Origin: Xanthobacteraceae bacterium
Lineage (GTDB): Bacteria > Pseudomonadota > Alphaproteobacteria > Rhizobiales > Xanthobacteraceae
Assembly: GCA_031291475.1 (NCBI GenBank)
Contig: JARLIY010000076.1
Location: 48,708-112,707, forward strand
Length of the DNA stretch: 64,000 bases
Direction of reading: 5' to 3'
In this document: positions 1 through 8,701 of the stretch, one piece after another
Position numbering within the stretch: position 1 is the stretch's first letter
Layout of the letters: each line of letters opens with the position of its first letter
Notes under the pieces: model-generated
Seen by the model: the letters and a program-made list of their open reading frames with translations, nothing else
Database searches by the model: none
Told to the model about the DNA's origin: nothing
Position numbers and translations under genes: made by a program

Positions 1-114
1 GGACCTGGAGTTTACGGTCGTTCATTCCCGGGCGACTGTTGTTGCCACACTTGGCGGCGAGGACGTTGAACCTCGCCGAATCGGTTTTGGCAACTGGCGG
101 GCCGGGAGCAATCG

Positions 115-222
115 ATGCGACGCGCGTTACGCAAGTCGATTCCATTCATGCAGGCCGCGCTGATCGGCACAGTGGCCGCGGCGGCGCTGGCCGGCGTCGC
201 CATGCTGATTTCCCATTCCTGA
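115..222 (+). CDS. possible 35-residue single-pass membrane peptide
   Basis: A short open frame reads MRRALRKSIPFMQ followed by an Ala/Leu/Val/Ile-rich stretch of about 20 residues and ends ...LISHS. The basic N-terminus followed by one hydrophobic segment is typical of a small inner-membrane protein with the N-terminus in the cytoplasm. A good ribosome site (GGGAG, 104-108) lies six bases before the ATG. It converges with the next gene on the minus strand. I do not recognise a family. It could be a chance frame, so confidence is moderate. Confidence 0.4.
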   Translation: MRRALRKSIPFMQAALIGTVAAAALAGVAMLISHS

Positions 223-234
223 TTATCGACGTTT

Positions 235-468
235 TTAGCTCGCCTCGCGCCACGCCGCTGCCGGCAACAGCCCCATGAGCGCGCCGTCGTGCAGCCGCAC
301 CGGGTCGCGCTCGCCTTCCATGGCCAGCCGCAACACCGAGCGCGCCAGCTCGTCCGGCCGCACCGTCGAATTGCCGACCGCCTTGAGCGTCAGCCACGCT
401 TCGTCGAAGGCCGCCTCCAGGACGATCAGCGTCTGGGGGTCGAAGGAAGCCGTATGGAACCCGCGCAT
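235..468 (-). CDS. hypothetical protein, 77 aa
   Basis: A small soluble protein starting MRGFHTASFDPQTLIVLEAA. It has an amphipathic helical core (FDEAWLTL, ELARSVLRLAMEGERDP) and no signal peptide or membrane segment. The composition and codon use match the neighbouring genes, and the style resembles short conserved proteins of Bradyrhizobium relatives. No function can be assigned. The start at 468 has a GAGGG-type site upstream. It lies downstream of the DMT transporter in the same orientation, with a 158-base gap that carries a perfect tandem 13-mer. Confidence 0.6.
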   Translation of the reverse strand: MRGFHTASFDPQTLIVLEAAFDEAWLTLKAVGNSTVRPDELARSVLRLAMEGERDPVRLHDGALMGLLPAAAWREAS

Positions 469-501
469 GGTCCGCCCTCACCGCAATTCTACGGACACAG
501 A

Positions 502-527
502 TTGACGGAATGGCTTGACGGAATGGC
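502..527. repeat. perfect tandem 13-bp repeat
   Basis: TTGACGGAATGGC occurs twice head to tail (502-514 and 515-527), 34 bases upstream of the 77-aa protein gene. The position suits a regulator site or a promoter element, but the TTGACG box faces away from that gene, so its role is unknown. Confidence 0.6.
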
Positions 528-626
528 GAATGATCGGCGTGAAGTTAGCCGAGTTTGTGACGCCCGCCGTGATTTGCGCATGCCCCGCACGCCGGCCATG
601 CAAGGATGCCGTGCAGGCAACGAACA

Positions 627-1484
627 TCATCGCCAAATCTGAAACGCGACCAGGGCCGCAAGCATGATGCCGCTGCCCGCCGCCTGCAGCGGCGTGATCA
701 CCTCGCCGAGCGCGAGCGCGCTCAGCACCATCGCTGTCAGCGGCTCGAGATTCATGATCAGCGCGGTGCGGAACGGACCGATGCGGATCGTCGACACGAA
801 TATGAAAAGTATGCCGGCCGTGGTCGCCAGACTCATGGCGACCAAAGAAGCCCAGCCGCCGTCGGTCTGCGGCGGGTTCCAGGTCTGCGTGGCAAGCGAC
901 AGCGCGACGAAAATGGCAAGCTGCGCGACCACCGAATACCAGGTCGTGAGCCGCGCGTCGGCGCCGGCGAGAAATGCGCGGGTAACGATGAGCACGCCGG
1001 TGCGGCAGCACGCCGCGCCGAGCGCATAGGCGACGCCGGCGAGCACGAGTCCCGCCGGATGGGCGCCGATCATGATCGCGAGCCCGAAGAATGCCGCGAG
1101 CGCGCAAACGGCGCCCTGCCACCGCAAACGCTCAAGGCCGGTCGCCGAAGCGGCCAGCCCGGTCAGCAGCGGATAGGCGAAATAGGTGAGCACTGCGGTC
1201 GGCACATCGTTCGCTTCGATCGCCTTGAACAGGCAGTAAATGAGGGCCGCGAACAAGACGCCGACGCCGAGCGATATCCAGCGCATGCGCGCATCCGTGG
1301 GCGGCTTCGGCCCGACGTAAAGCCACAGCGTGATGAAAGCGAGGCCGACCACGCTGCGAAACGACAGCATGGTGAGCACGTCGCAGCCGGAGCCGATGAT
1401 GATTTTGGCGAGCACGTCGGAGATACCGAGCGTGATCGCCGCGGCAAGCCCGGGCGCGGGGGAAAAGACGAAGCGGAAGGCCAA
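627..1484 (-). CDS. DMT-superfamily (EamA) transporter
   Basis: Integral membrane protein of 285 aa with about ten hydrophobic helices arranged as two EamA repeats, the normal length for this drug/metabolite transporter superfamily. It probably exports or imports a small metabolite across the inner membrane. Substrate cannot be read from sequence. The start used is TTG at 1484 (protein begins AFRFVFSPAPG), because no ATG precedes the first membrane helix in this frame. That start lacks a strong ribosome site and is the least certain part of the call. It lies downstream of the hydroxylase gene on the same strand, 45 bases away. Confidence 0.85.
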   Translation of the reverse strand: MAFRFVFSPAPGLAAAITLGISDVLAKIIIGSGCDVLTMLSFRSVVGLAFITLWLYVGPKPPTDARMRWISLGVGVLFAALIYCLFKAIEANDVPTAVLTYFAYPLLTGLAASATGLERLRWQGAVCALAAFFGLAIMIGAHPAGLVLAGVAYALGAACCRTGVLIVTRAFLAGADARLTTWYSVVAQLAIFVALSLATQTWNPPQTDGGWASLVAMSLATTAGILFIFVSTIRIGPFRTALIMNLEPLTAMVLSALALGEVITPLQAAGSGIMLAALVAFQIWR

Positions 1485-1505
1485 GCGGCAGGAACCCTAG
1501 CGCAG

Positions 1506-1535
1506 GATCCGGAAAAGTGGAAACCGGCTTTACGC
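1506..1535. repeat. degenerate copy of the GATCCGGAAAAGTGG repeat
   Basis: GATCCGGAAAAGTGG at 1506-1520 followed by AAACCGG matches the left half of the longer palindromic element at 43106-43154. The right arm is degenerate. It overlaps the 3' end of the hydroxylase gene by a few bases. Confidence 0.45.
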
Positions 1536-2564
1536 CCTTTCCCGCTCCGGCGCAGGCAGCGGCACCGGGGGCGAGCGCCGCTCGAACAGCTCCTTCAGAA
1601 CGAGCGCGGAGCGGATGAACGGGGCGATCAGCTCGCCCCTGATCGTATGCGCGTGCGCACGGTCCGGCTCGACGCCGAATTCGAGCGCCTCGCGCTCGGC
1701 GGACGGCACGTACAAGGTGCCGAACATCCAGTCCCACAGCGCCAGGCAGCTTCCCAAATTCTTGTTGAAGTGCGCCGGATCGCGCGAGTGATGAATCTGA
1801 TGATGCGCCGGGCTCATGAATACGTGACCGAGCCAGCCGGTAAACGCGATCCATAGCTGCGAATGCTGCAAATGAACGTAGAGGTAGATGAAGAACACGA
1901 GGATAAGGTTGGTATCGGTCAGGCCGTATTGATGCGTGGTCTGGCCGAAAATGTAATCGCCGACACCGTTCGCCAGGCCGATGAACACCGCGAGGATGTT
2001 GAGGAAGATGCACATATAGACCGGATGGACGCGGAAGTTCGTCAGCGGGGTAAGCACCGTCGCCGAATGATGGACTTTGTGGAATTCCCAGAGGAACGGT
2101 ATCCGGTGCGACAGATAATGATTGAGCCAGTAGCCGAGCTCGTAGGCGAGGAACAGCGCGACGGTGATCACCAGCCTGGAGACGAAGGCCGGCAGCGCCG
2201 TCGGTCGCGTCGGACCGAACAGCGAGACGAGCAGATCGGTGACGCCATGACTGAGCACCTCGTAGGAAACGAGCGCCCAGCCGAAAATGATTCCGAACAG
2301 GAACAGGTTGAAATAAAAATAGCCGAGGTCGGCCAGGCTCGACCGGCTCATCACGATGTGCCTGGGGAATAGCGCGCGCAACAGCGGCCGCAGTCGCACG
2401 CGCCGGCCTTTGCGATAGCGCCGCACCGCCAGCACGACCAGAGCGACCGACAGCGCGCTCGCCAGCGAAAAGATCGAAACATGCGAGCCCGGTCCCAGCA
2501 ACGCCTTGCCGAGCTGGCTGAAAAAATACGCGAGGCCTGGCGACAGATCCAAGCGCGCCTCCAC
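1530..2564 (-). CDS. sterol desaturase / fatty acid hydroxylase superfamily protein
   Basis: Membrane-bound di-iron enzyme of 344 aa. The histidine clusters of the family are all visible: HYLSH (HX3H), HKVHH (HX2HH) and HHQIHH (HX2HH) in the C-terminal half, between hydrophobic helices. Members hydroxylate or desaturate sterols, hopanoids, carotenoids or alkyl lipids using O2. Which lipid is used here is unknown. The proposed start is a GTG at 2564 (protein begins MEARLDLSPGL) and has no clear ribosome site, so a start slightly downstream is possible. About 110 bases separate it from argB, which is upstream on the same strand. Confidence 0.9.
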   Translation of the reverse strand: MEARLDLSPGLAYFFSQLGKALLGPGSHVSIFSLASALSVALVVLAVRRYRKGRRVRLRPLLRALFPRHIVMSRSSLADLGYFYFNLFLFGIIFGWALVSYEVLSHGVTDLLVSLFGPTRPTALPAFVSRLVITVALFLAYELGYWLNHYLSHRIPFLWEFHKVHHSATVLTPLTNFRVHPVYMCIFLNILAVFIGLANGVGDYIFGQTTHQYGLTDTNLILVFFIYLYVHLQHSQLWIAFTGWLGHVFMSPAHHQIHHSRDPAHFNKNLGSCLALWDWMFGTLYVPSAEREALEFGVEPDRAHAHTIRGELIAPFIRSALVLKELFERRSPPVPLPAPERERA

Positions 2565-2676
2565 AGCGTGCGAGAAGGCGCAAGTGTTACGCGGCCATTG
2601 GTAAAGGCCGCGTTTTACCCGCCCGCGCGCCGGGGTTAACGGCTGGTGAACGGCCTGTGATGAAGCCTAGTGAAGC

Positions 2677-3561
2677 CTAGTTATGAATCAGCGTGCCGGC
2701 GCCGAGGTCGGTGAACAGCTCAAGCAGCACGGCGTGCGGCACCTTGCCGTCGAGGATGACGACGCCTTCGACGCCGCGCTCCAAAGCATCGATGCAGGTC
2801 TCGACCTTGGGGATCATGCCGCCGGAAATGGTGCCGTCGGCGATGAGACCGCGCGCTTCGTCGGCGGATAGTTGCTTGATCAGATTCTTCGATTTGTCGA
2901 GCACGCCGGGCACGTCGGTGAGCAGCAAGAGCCGCTTGGCCTTGAGCGCGCCGGCAATGGCGCCGGCGAAAGTGTCGGCGTTGACGTTATAGGTGCCGCC
3001 ATTAGCCGCGGCGCAGACCGGCGCCAATACCGGAATAAGCTCGCGGCCGAGGATTTGCGTCAGCACCGTCGCGTCGACTTTGTCCGGCTCGCCGACATAT
3101 CCGAGGTCCACTACCTTCTCGATGTTGGAACCCGGATCGACCACGGCGCGCGTCAACTTGCGCGCAATCACCATGTTGCCGTCCTTGCCGCACAGCCCGA
3201 CCGCCTTGCCGCCGGCCTCGTTGATGTAGCCGACCATCTGTTTGTTGATCGAGCCGGCCAGCACCATCTCGACGATCTCCAGCGTCCGTTCGTCGGTGAC
3301 GCGCAGGCCCGCCGCGTATTGCGACCGCACGCCGACCTTTTTCAGCATCGCCTCGATCTGCGGGCCGCCGCCATGCACGACGATCGGATTGATCGCGGTC
3401 TGTTCGAGCAGCACGACGTCGCGGGCGAATTCGCGGGCCAGGTGCTCGTCGCCCATGGCGTGGCCGCCATATTTGATGACGATGGTTTCCTCGTCGTAGC
3501 GCTGCATATACGGCAGGGCTTCGGAGAGGACGCGGGCGATCTCGTGGGCTGAAATGCTCAT
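2677..3561 (-). CDS. argB: acetylglutamate kinase
   Basis: Catalyses phosphorylation of N-acetylglutamate by ATP, the second step of the acetylated arginine pathway, in the cytoplasm. The 294-aa length is normal. The nucleotide-binding KYGGHAMGD and substrate-binding [12 protein letters not shown] motifs near the N-terminus are intact, as is the C-terminal [10 protein letters not shown] region. It follows engB on the same strand with a 76-base gap, an arrangement found in many alphaproteobacteria (yidC-engB-argB). Confidence 0.98.
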   Translation of the reverse strand: MSISAHEIARVLSEALPYMQRYDEETIVIKYGGHAMGDEHLAREFARDVVLLEQTAINPIVVHGGGPQIEAMLKKVGVRSQYAAGLRVTDERTLEIVEMVLAGSINKQMVGYINEAGGKAVGLCGKDGNMVIARKLTRAVVDPGSNIEKVVDLGYVGEPDKVDATVLTQILGRELIPVLAPVCAAANGGTYNVNADTFAGAIAGALKAKRLLLLTDVPGVLDKSKNLIKQLSADEARGLIADGTISGGMIPKVETCIDALERGVEGVVILDGKVPHAVLLELFTDLGAGTLIHN

Positions 3562-3637
3562 GAACGCTGCTCAACGTGATGGAACGCAGGCACGGCGACC
3601 GTTGCCTTTTAGCGGGCCGCGCGCGGCGGCGAAAGGA

Positions 3638-4291
3638 CTATCCCCCGCGCTCCGCCAGCAAGCGGGCGATGGCCGCGCGCAGCGCCGGGATGCCGGCGCC
3701 GGTGCGCGCCGATGTGGCGATAAGCTTGGGAAAGGCCGCCGCGCGCTTGCGCATCGCCGCTTGCACGGATTCGCTCACTTCCGCGAGCTCCGCCGGCGTC
3801 ACCTGGTCGGATTTGGTCAATACGATCTGGTAACTGACGGCCGCCTTACCGAGCGTATCGAAAATACCCGCATCGGCGGTTTTGAGGCCGTGCCGGGCGT
3901 CGATCAGAACATAGACGCGACCGAGCGCGGCGCGGCCGTGGAGATAATCGCGGATGAGGTCGGTCCAGGCCGTGACTTTGCTTTTCGCAGCCGCCGCATA
4001 GCCGTAGCCCGGCAGGTCGACCAGCACCAGCCGCTGCAGTCCCCCGAAGGAGATCAGCTCCTGCGTGCGCCCCGGCGTGTTCGAGGTACGCGCCAGCGCC
4101 CGGCGGCCGGTGAGCGCGTTGATCAGGCTCGATTTCCCCACGTTTGAGCGGCCGGCAAATGCGACCTCGGGTGTCCGTTCGGGCGGCAGCGAATTCAGCG
4201 AGCCCGCCGCCGAAAGAAACTCCCACTCACCGGCAAACAGCCGGCGCCCGGCCTCGATCTCGGCGCTGGAAAAATCCTCCGCTTCGCTCAT
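3638..4291 (-). CDS. engB: ribosome biogenesis GTP-binding protein EngB (YihA/YsxC)
   Basis: Small GTPase needed for late large-subunit ribosome assembly. The G motifs are visible in order: GRSNVGKSS (G1), DLPGYG (G3), TKSDQ (G4) and a final SA motif (G5). The start at 4291 gives MSEAEDFSSAE and 217 aa, the usual length. An in-frame start 51 bases upstream would add an atypical Arg-rich tail. The gene normally follows yidC directly. Here yidC is 11 kb away on the same strand, with unrelated genes between. Confidence 0.95.
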   Translation of the reverse strand: MSEAEDFSSAEIEAGRRLFAGEWEFLSAAGSLNSLPPERTPEVAFAGRSNVGKSSLINALTGRRALARTSNTPGRTQELISFGGLQRLVLVDLPGYGYAAAAKSKVTAWTDLIRDYLHGRAALGRVYVLIDARHGLKTADAGIFDTLGKAAVSYQIVLTKSDQVTPAELAEVSESVQAAMRKRAAAFPKLIATSARTGAGIPALRAAIARLLAERGG

Positions 4292-4381
4292 GGAACCCCG
4301 TGGCCTTCCTGCGGTTGCCCGAATACGGGGAGCCCGGTCCACGCGCGCGGAACGATCTCAGCTCCCGGCCCGGAGGCCGTC

Positions 4382-4750
4382 ATGGACGATTGGTCCAGCG
4401 CCAAGCTCGGCGACGTGGTGAACCTGATCTTGGGCATGATCCTGTTCTTCTCGCCCTGGCTGTTCGATCTGTCCGCGGGTGCCCAATGGCAGACCGCCTC
4501 GATCACCGGCATCTTCATTGCGGTGCTGTCGATTGCCGCGCTCGCGGCGTTCGCGCTCTGGGAGGAGTGGCTCAACCTGACTGCCGGGCTCACGCTCATC
4601 GTATCGCCGTGGCTGCTCGATTTCCAGAACAGCGATGCCATGACCGTCGATATAGCGATCGGCGCGATGGTCGCGGCGCTTGCGGCCTTCGAGGTCTGGC
4701 ACAACTACGCCAACGCGCCGCGGATCGAGCCGAGCCGCACCCATCAATGA
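4382..4750 (+). CDS. SPW repeat membrane protein
   Basis: Protein of 122 aa with four hydrophobic helices and two SPW signatures (FFSPWLFDL and IVSPWLLDF), each next to a Trp/Asn-rich helix, which define the SPW repeat family. It is an inner-membrane protein of unknown function. GGAGG at 4372-4376 sits five bases before the ATG. It is transcribed divergently from engB and convergently with the 69-aa gene, with a shared terminator between them. Confidence 0.9.
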   Translation: MDDWSSAKLGDVVNLILGMILFFSPWLFDLSAGAQWQTASITGIFIAVLSIAALAAFALWEEWLNLTAGLTLIVSPWLLDFQNSDAMTVDIAIGAMVAALAAFEVWHNYANAPRIEPSRTHQ

Positions 4751-4752
4751 AA

Positions 4753-4775
4753 AAGGGGGACTTGTCGTCCCCCTT
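4753..4775. terminator. bidirectional intrinsic terminator
   Basis: A 9-bp stem (AAGGGGGAC / GTCCCCCTT) with a five-base loop lies between two convergent genes. On the minus strand the stem is followed by five T residues. On the plus strand the T tract is only two long, so it should work best for the 69-aa gene. Confidence 0.75.
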
Positions 4776-4827
4776 ACGTCATGCAGCACCGTACCGGATG
4801 CAGCACTGGTACCGGGCAACGAGGCGA

Positions 4828-5037
4828 TCAGGCGACGCTTGCGGGCTCGTCCGATTTGATCGCAACCGGGGCATAGGCGGGATTCTTGCCGCCTCCCTGA
4901 TACCGGGCGGCGGCCGCGACGGCGGAAATTCCGATTTGCCCGTAGCTGAGGTGAAGCGCGATTTTGTCAGCGGAAGACGAAGACTTGCGCGGCTGGGTGT
5001 CGGTCTTGTTGGCCGCCTTGGCGGTAGCGTCTTGCAT
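4828..5037 (-). CDS. hypothetical protein, 69 aa
   Basis: Short protein with a polar Ser/Lys-rich N-terminus (residues 1-24) and a hydrophobic Ala/Gly segment around ISAVAAAARYQGG, ending with Pro/Ala-rich sequence. No domain is recognised. The style resembles short conserved proteins of Bradyrhizobium relatives, but I cannot name a family. Support comes from its independent position, a good terminator after its stop and coding-like composition. A longer unrelated frame directly upstream on the same strand was rejected. Confidence 0.55.
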   Translation of the reverse strand: MQDATAKAANKTDTQPRKSSSSADKIALHLSYGQIGISAVAAAARYQGGGKNPAYAPVAIKSDEPASVA

Positions 5038-5380
5038 TATGGAACCCCGTTCCCTTTGTCGTGCAGCGATGAGCCGTCGTAAGCGAGGACTGGGGCGGAA
5101 ATTGGCGGCAAATTGTCCGCTGCCGTGACATTCTTCGCCGCAACCGCGCCGCCGGCAGATGACACGAACCCTGGTAAACCTTTGGTTAATGGGTGCAAAT
5201 CATATTTGTCCGCGTCGGCGAAATGGGTGGAAGGCACACCAGTAGAAGATGCGACATTCCTGCCACACTCGGCGCCGACGTCGGTATCGGAGGGCGCGGA
5301 GTGCTGGCGTGACCAAAGCGATTTCGGTAGAAAATCTTGGGGTTGATTTAAGGCTGGGACGGCGGAAAAGTGGGAAACTC
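5038..5380. other. intergenic region, 343 bases
   Basis: This region separates the divergent 69-aa gene and the L,D-transpeptidase and should hold both promoters. It is less GC-rich than its surroundings around 5170-5215. I see no convincing -35/-10 pair, RNA or repeat. Short frames inside it have unnatural, Arg-rich or repetitive composition. Confidence 0.5.
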
Positions 5381-6067
5381 ATGACAATTCGTACGCTGGC
5401 CTTCGTCATTGCCGCCGTCGCGCTCGGCGGCTGCGTTCAGGATATGGCGGGTGGAACGCTCGATCCCGCGGGCGATGCCGGCTGGAAGCAGCGCGACAAG
5501 GATTTGATGTCGAACCTGCCGTACAACCGGGCGGAGGTTTCCGACACCTATCGCCGGCACATCGTCGAATATCACCGCAAGGAAGCGCCCGGCACCATTC
5601 TCATCGATAGCAACAACAAGTTTGCTTATTACGTGCTGCCGGGAGGCAAAGCGATCCGTTACGGCATCGCGGTCGGCGAAGAGGCGCAAGCCTGGAGCGG
5701 CCTTGCCAAGATAGGCCACATGGAAGAGTGGCCGGCTTGGCACCCGACCCCCAGCGAGCAAGCGCGCCTCGGGCCCTTACCCGAATATGTGACCGGCGGT
5801 CCGCACAATCCGCTGGGCGCGCGGGGCATGTATCTTTATTCCGGCAACAAGGACACGCTCTATCGCATCCACGGCACCAACCAGCCGGAATATATCGGCT
5901 CCGCTGTTTCGTCTGGATGCATCCGCATGACCAATGAGGATGCGATCGATCTCTATAATCACGTCAAAATCGGCACGCCGGTCGTCGTCCTGCCGCCGCA
6001 CGGCGGGCTGTTCAGCCCGCGCATGGCGCTCGGTGGGAGCAGCAATTCGAGCAGCAGCAACAACTAA
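5381..6067 (+). CDS. L,D-transpeptidase lipoprotein (YkuD domain)
   Basis: Lipoprotein of 228 aa that should crosslink peptidoglycan or attach proteins to it in the periplasm. The signal peptide ends in a lipobox LGGC (Cys18). The YkuD catalytic signature is complete: His164 in HGTNQPE and SSGCIRM with Ser178 and Cys180. The start at 5381 was preferred to a start 132 bases upstream because it places a normal signal peptide first, with GGGAAA just upstream. The Ser/Asn-rich C-terminus is low complexity. A strong terminator follows 30 bases after the stop. Confidence 0.93.
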   Translation: MTIRTLAFVIAAVALGGCVQDMAGGTLDPAGDAGWKQRDKDLMSNLPYNRAEVSDTYRRHIVEYHRKEAPGTILIDSNNKFAYYVLPGGKAIRYGIAVGEEAQAWSGLAKIGHMEEWPAWHPTPSEQARLGPLPEYVTGGPHNPLGARGMYLYSGNKDTLYRIHGTNQPEYIGSAVSSGCIRMTNEDAIDLYNHVKIGTPVVVLPPHGGLFSPRMALGGSSNSSSSNN

Positions 6068-6079
6068 GAATCCGCTGGT

Positions 6080-7096
6080 CTAGGCTGCGGATTCTGAGGG
6101 CGCCAGCGCAGCCGGCGCCCTTTTTGTTTGTTGATCGCTGGATGAGCCAAGTTCGACCCGCACGATTTCGGGCGGCACGCCCAGACGGGCGGGAATGATG
6201 CTGGTGCCGAGCCCGCCGGACACGATCAAGTGCCGGCCCTCTTCGACCACGTGCCCGTAGGCGAAGCGCGCGCCGTATTTCGACGGCACGAAGGCCGGCC
6301 AGACCAGCGGCAGGCGGATTTGCCCGCCGTGGGTATGGCCGCAAAGCGTCAGCGTCACGCGCGCCGGCACGTCGGGGAAAATATCCGGCTCGTGCGCGAG
6401 CAACACGACGGGATCGTCGGTTTTGATCTGCGCCAGCGTTCCCGGCAGATCGTCGACGCCGCGAAAGCGGCCGTGCCCGAGCCGATGGGCGATTTGATCG
6501 CCGAGACCGGCAAGCCAGAACCGCTCGCCTTCGGCGCCGAGCATCACGGCTTGGTTTTCCATGACGGGAATGCGCACACCGGCGAGCGTCTGCCGCACCT
6601 CCATCAGGTCGTTCCACCAATCGTGGTTGCCGAGGATGGCCCAGGTGCCGAGCGGCGCCGCAAGGCGCGCGAGCTCGGCCGCCCACGCGCCGTAGGGGAC
6701 GCGCTTGTTCGCGACCCGATACGACGTGGTGTAATCGCCGAGCAGGACGACGACATCGGATTTCAACGCGTTCGCGGTATCGATCACGTGGCGAATATGC
6801 GGGAGCGTCATATCGGGGCCACCGGCATGCAGGTCGGCGATCACGGTCATGGAAAGCTTGCGGCGTGCGGGCCAGCCCGGTGGATTGAGCGGGTAGCGCG
6901 TAACGACGAGACCCATCGGCTCGATGCCGCCGGCGTAAATGCCGGTCGCGAGCGCGGACGCGCCGATGAGACCGGCAGCGCCGCCAAGAACCCGGCGGCG
7001 GGTCATGCGCGCCTTCATGCGCGCCGCGGCCGCGGGCGCGCCGGCCTCTGCGCCGGCAAGTTCCTCCCCCGGCTTTTTCGCTGCGGCGTCGTTCAT
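6080..7096 (-). CDS. metallophosphoesterase with N-terminal Tat-like anchor
   Basis: Calcineurin-like phosphoesterase of 338 aa. The metal-binding motifs occur in order: DLHAGGP, GDYTTSYR, GNHD and GHTHGGQ. The N-terminus has an Arg-rich TRRRVLGG followed by a hydrophobic segment, a twin-arginine-like signal or anchor, so the active domain is probably periplasmic. This resembles the YkuE/YaeI group, whose substrates are poorly known. The last ~15 codons overlap the terminator hairpin of the convergent L,D-transpeptidase gene, so the C-terminal tail may be dispensable. Confidence 0.9.
   Translation of the reverse strand: MNDAAAKKPGEELAGAEAGAPAAAARMKARMTRRRVLGGAAGLIGASALATGIYAGGIEPMGLVVTRYPLNPPGWPARRKLSMTVIADLHAGGPDMTLPHIRHVIDTANALKSDVVVLLGDYTTSYRVANKRVPYGAWAAELARLAAPLGTWAILGNHDWWNDLMEVRQTLAGVRIPVMENQAVMLGAEGERFWLAGLGDQIAHRLGHGRFRGVDDLPGTLAQIKTDDPVVLLAHEPDIFPDVPARVTLTLCGHTHGGQIRLPLVWPAFVPSKYGARFAYGHVVEEGRHLIVSGGLGTSIIPARLGVPPEIVRVELGSSSDQQTKRAPAALAPSESAA
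6098..6125 (+). terminator. intrinsic terminator of the L,D-transpeptidase gene
   Basis: GGGCGCC (6098-6104) pairs with GGCGCCC (6114-6120) and is followed by TTTTT. It lies inside the 3' end of the opposing phosphoesterase gene. Confidence 0.85.
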
Positions 7097-7185
7097 GTCG
7101 CATTACCTAGCGCGCCAGGGATGAATGGAGTCTTCATCGCCGCGCGTTTTCCGCCGCATCGGACGGGATCGCTTGGGGGCGGTCA

Positions 7186-8574
7186 TCACGCTTGTGTGAG
7201 CCGCTCGCGGGTCACCCAATCGAGCGTCTTGTCGAGCGCGCGGGTCAGCCGATTGAATAACTCGTCGATCTGCGCTCCGCCGATGACCAGCGGCGGCGAG
7301 ATCGTCAGGACGTCGCCCCCGACCACGCGCACGATCAGACCTTCCTGCTCGGCGAAACGCACCGCCCGGGCGGCAACGCCGTGCTGCGGGGCAAAGGCGC
7401 GCTTGCTGGACTTGTCGGCGACAAGTTCGAGCCCGCCGATCAGTCCGAGGCCGCGCGCCTCGCCGACCAGCGGATGGTCGCCGAGCCCCTTGAGCCGCGC
7501 CTGGAACAGCGGACCGCGCTTGGCGGCCTTCTCGATGATCCGGTCGCGCGCGTAGATCTCGATCGCCTTGAGCGCCACCGCCGCCGAGACCGGATGGCCG
7601 CCATAAGTAAAGCCGTGGCCGAAGGCGCCGATCTTTTTGCTTTCCGCCAGCAATGCCTCATACATCAATTCCGGAATCATCACCGCGGCGATCGGCAGAT
7701 ACGCCGAGGATAGCGCTTTGGCGACGGAGATCGCCTGCGGCTTGAAGCCGAGTTTCTGGCAGCCGAACAGCGTGCCGAGCCGCCCGAAACCGCAGATCAC
7801 CTCGTCGCTGATCACGAACACATCGTGCCTGGCGCAGACCGCCATGATTTTCGGGAAATAGGTGCTGGGCGGAACGATGACGCCGCCCGCGCCCATCACC
7901 GGCTCGGCGATGAACGCGGCCACCGTCTCCGGACCTTCCTTGACGATCATCGCCTCAAGCTCGTCGGCGAGCCGCGTGGCGAATTCCTCCTCGCTCTCGC
8001 CGTCGTGCGCGAAGCGGTAGTGGTGCGGACAGCCGGCGTGGAGGAAGCCCGGCAAGGGAACGTCGAAGTCGCGGTGGTTGCCGACGAGCCCGGTGAGGGA
8101 GGCGGCGGCGACGGTGGCGCCGTGATAGGCTTTCACGCGGCTGATGATCTTTTTCTTCTGCGGCCGGCCGCGCGCATTGTTGAGGTACCAAACGAGCTTG
8201 ACCTGCGTGTCGTTGGCCTCCGACCCGGAATTGCAGAAGAACACCTTCGAGATCGGCACGGGCGCAATCTCTTTGAGCTTCTCCCCAAGCTCGATCGCCG
8301 GATCGTGGCTGCGGCCGGTGAACAGATGCGCGAAGGAAAGCTTGCGCATCTGCGTCGCGGCGGTCTCGATCAGTTCTTCGTTGCCGTAGCCGAGCGCCGT
8401 GCACCACAGCCCGGCCATGCCCTCGATGTAGGGCTTGCCCTCGGTGTCGTAGACGTAGATGCCCTTGCCGCGCTCGATGATCAGCGGGCCGCTCTCGCGG
8501 AAGCTTGAGAGATTGACGTAAGGGTGCACCAGGGTTTCGACGTCGCGGACGGCGAGATTACTGAGCGGTGGCAT
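7186..8574 (-). CDS. class III (omega) aminotransferase
   Basis: PLP enzyme of 462 aa in fold type I. The cofactor motifs are visible: NSGSEAN near residue 116, ISDEVICGFGR with Asp257, and Lys286 in SVAKALSS, which should form the Schiff base. Length and sequence style match the beta-alanine/putrescine-pyruvate omega-aminotransferases that move an amino group from a terminal amine to pyruvate. The exact amine donor is not determined. It stands alone, with 89 bases to the phosphoesterase on the same strand and a divergent Mop gene upstream. Confidence 0.92.
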   Translation of the reverse strand: MPPLSNLAVRDVETLVHPYVNLSSFRESGPLIIERGKGIYVYDTEGKPYIEGMAGLWCTALGYGNEELIETAATQMRKLSFAHLFTGRSHDPAIELGEKLKEIAPVPISKVFFCNSGSEANDTQVKLVWYLNNARGRPQKKKIISRVKAYHGATVAAASLTGLVGNHRDFDVPLPGFLHAGCPHHYRFAHDGESEEEFATRLADELEAMIVKEGPETVAAFIAEPVMGAGGVIVPPSTYFPKIMAVCARHDVFVISDEVICGFGRLGTLFGCQKLGFKPQAISVAKALSSAYLPIAAVMIPELMYEALLAESKKIGAFGHGFTYGGHPVSAAVALKAIEIYARDRIIEKAAKRGPLFQARLKGLGDHPLVGEARGLGLIGGLELVADKSSKRAFAPQHGVAARAVRFAEQEGLIVRVVGGDVLTISPPLVIGGAQIDELFNRLTRALDKTLDWVTRERLTQA

Positions 8575-8701
8575 GAGGATCCTTCAGCGGTATTTTCGGC
8601 TCGCGGCGACGCCGGCCGCTACACCTGTTCGCCGGCCGCAATGGCGAATATATGGACGAGGCGGCCAAGTCCCTTAACAGCGCTTTTTCAAGGAACAAAC
8701 G

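Noticed and set aside
606..1856. Plus-strand frame of 416 codons and a minus-strand frame at 1132-2583
   Set aside because: Both are shadows of the DMT transporter and hydroxylase genes, with Arg-rich, domain-free translations.
5037..5237. Minus-strand 66-codon frame upstream of the 69-aa gene
   Set aside because: It has no ribosome site and no coding-like pattern, and it occupies the expected promoter region.
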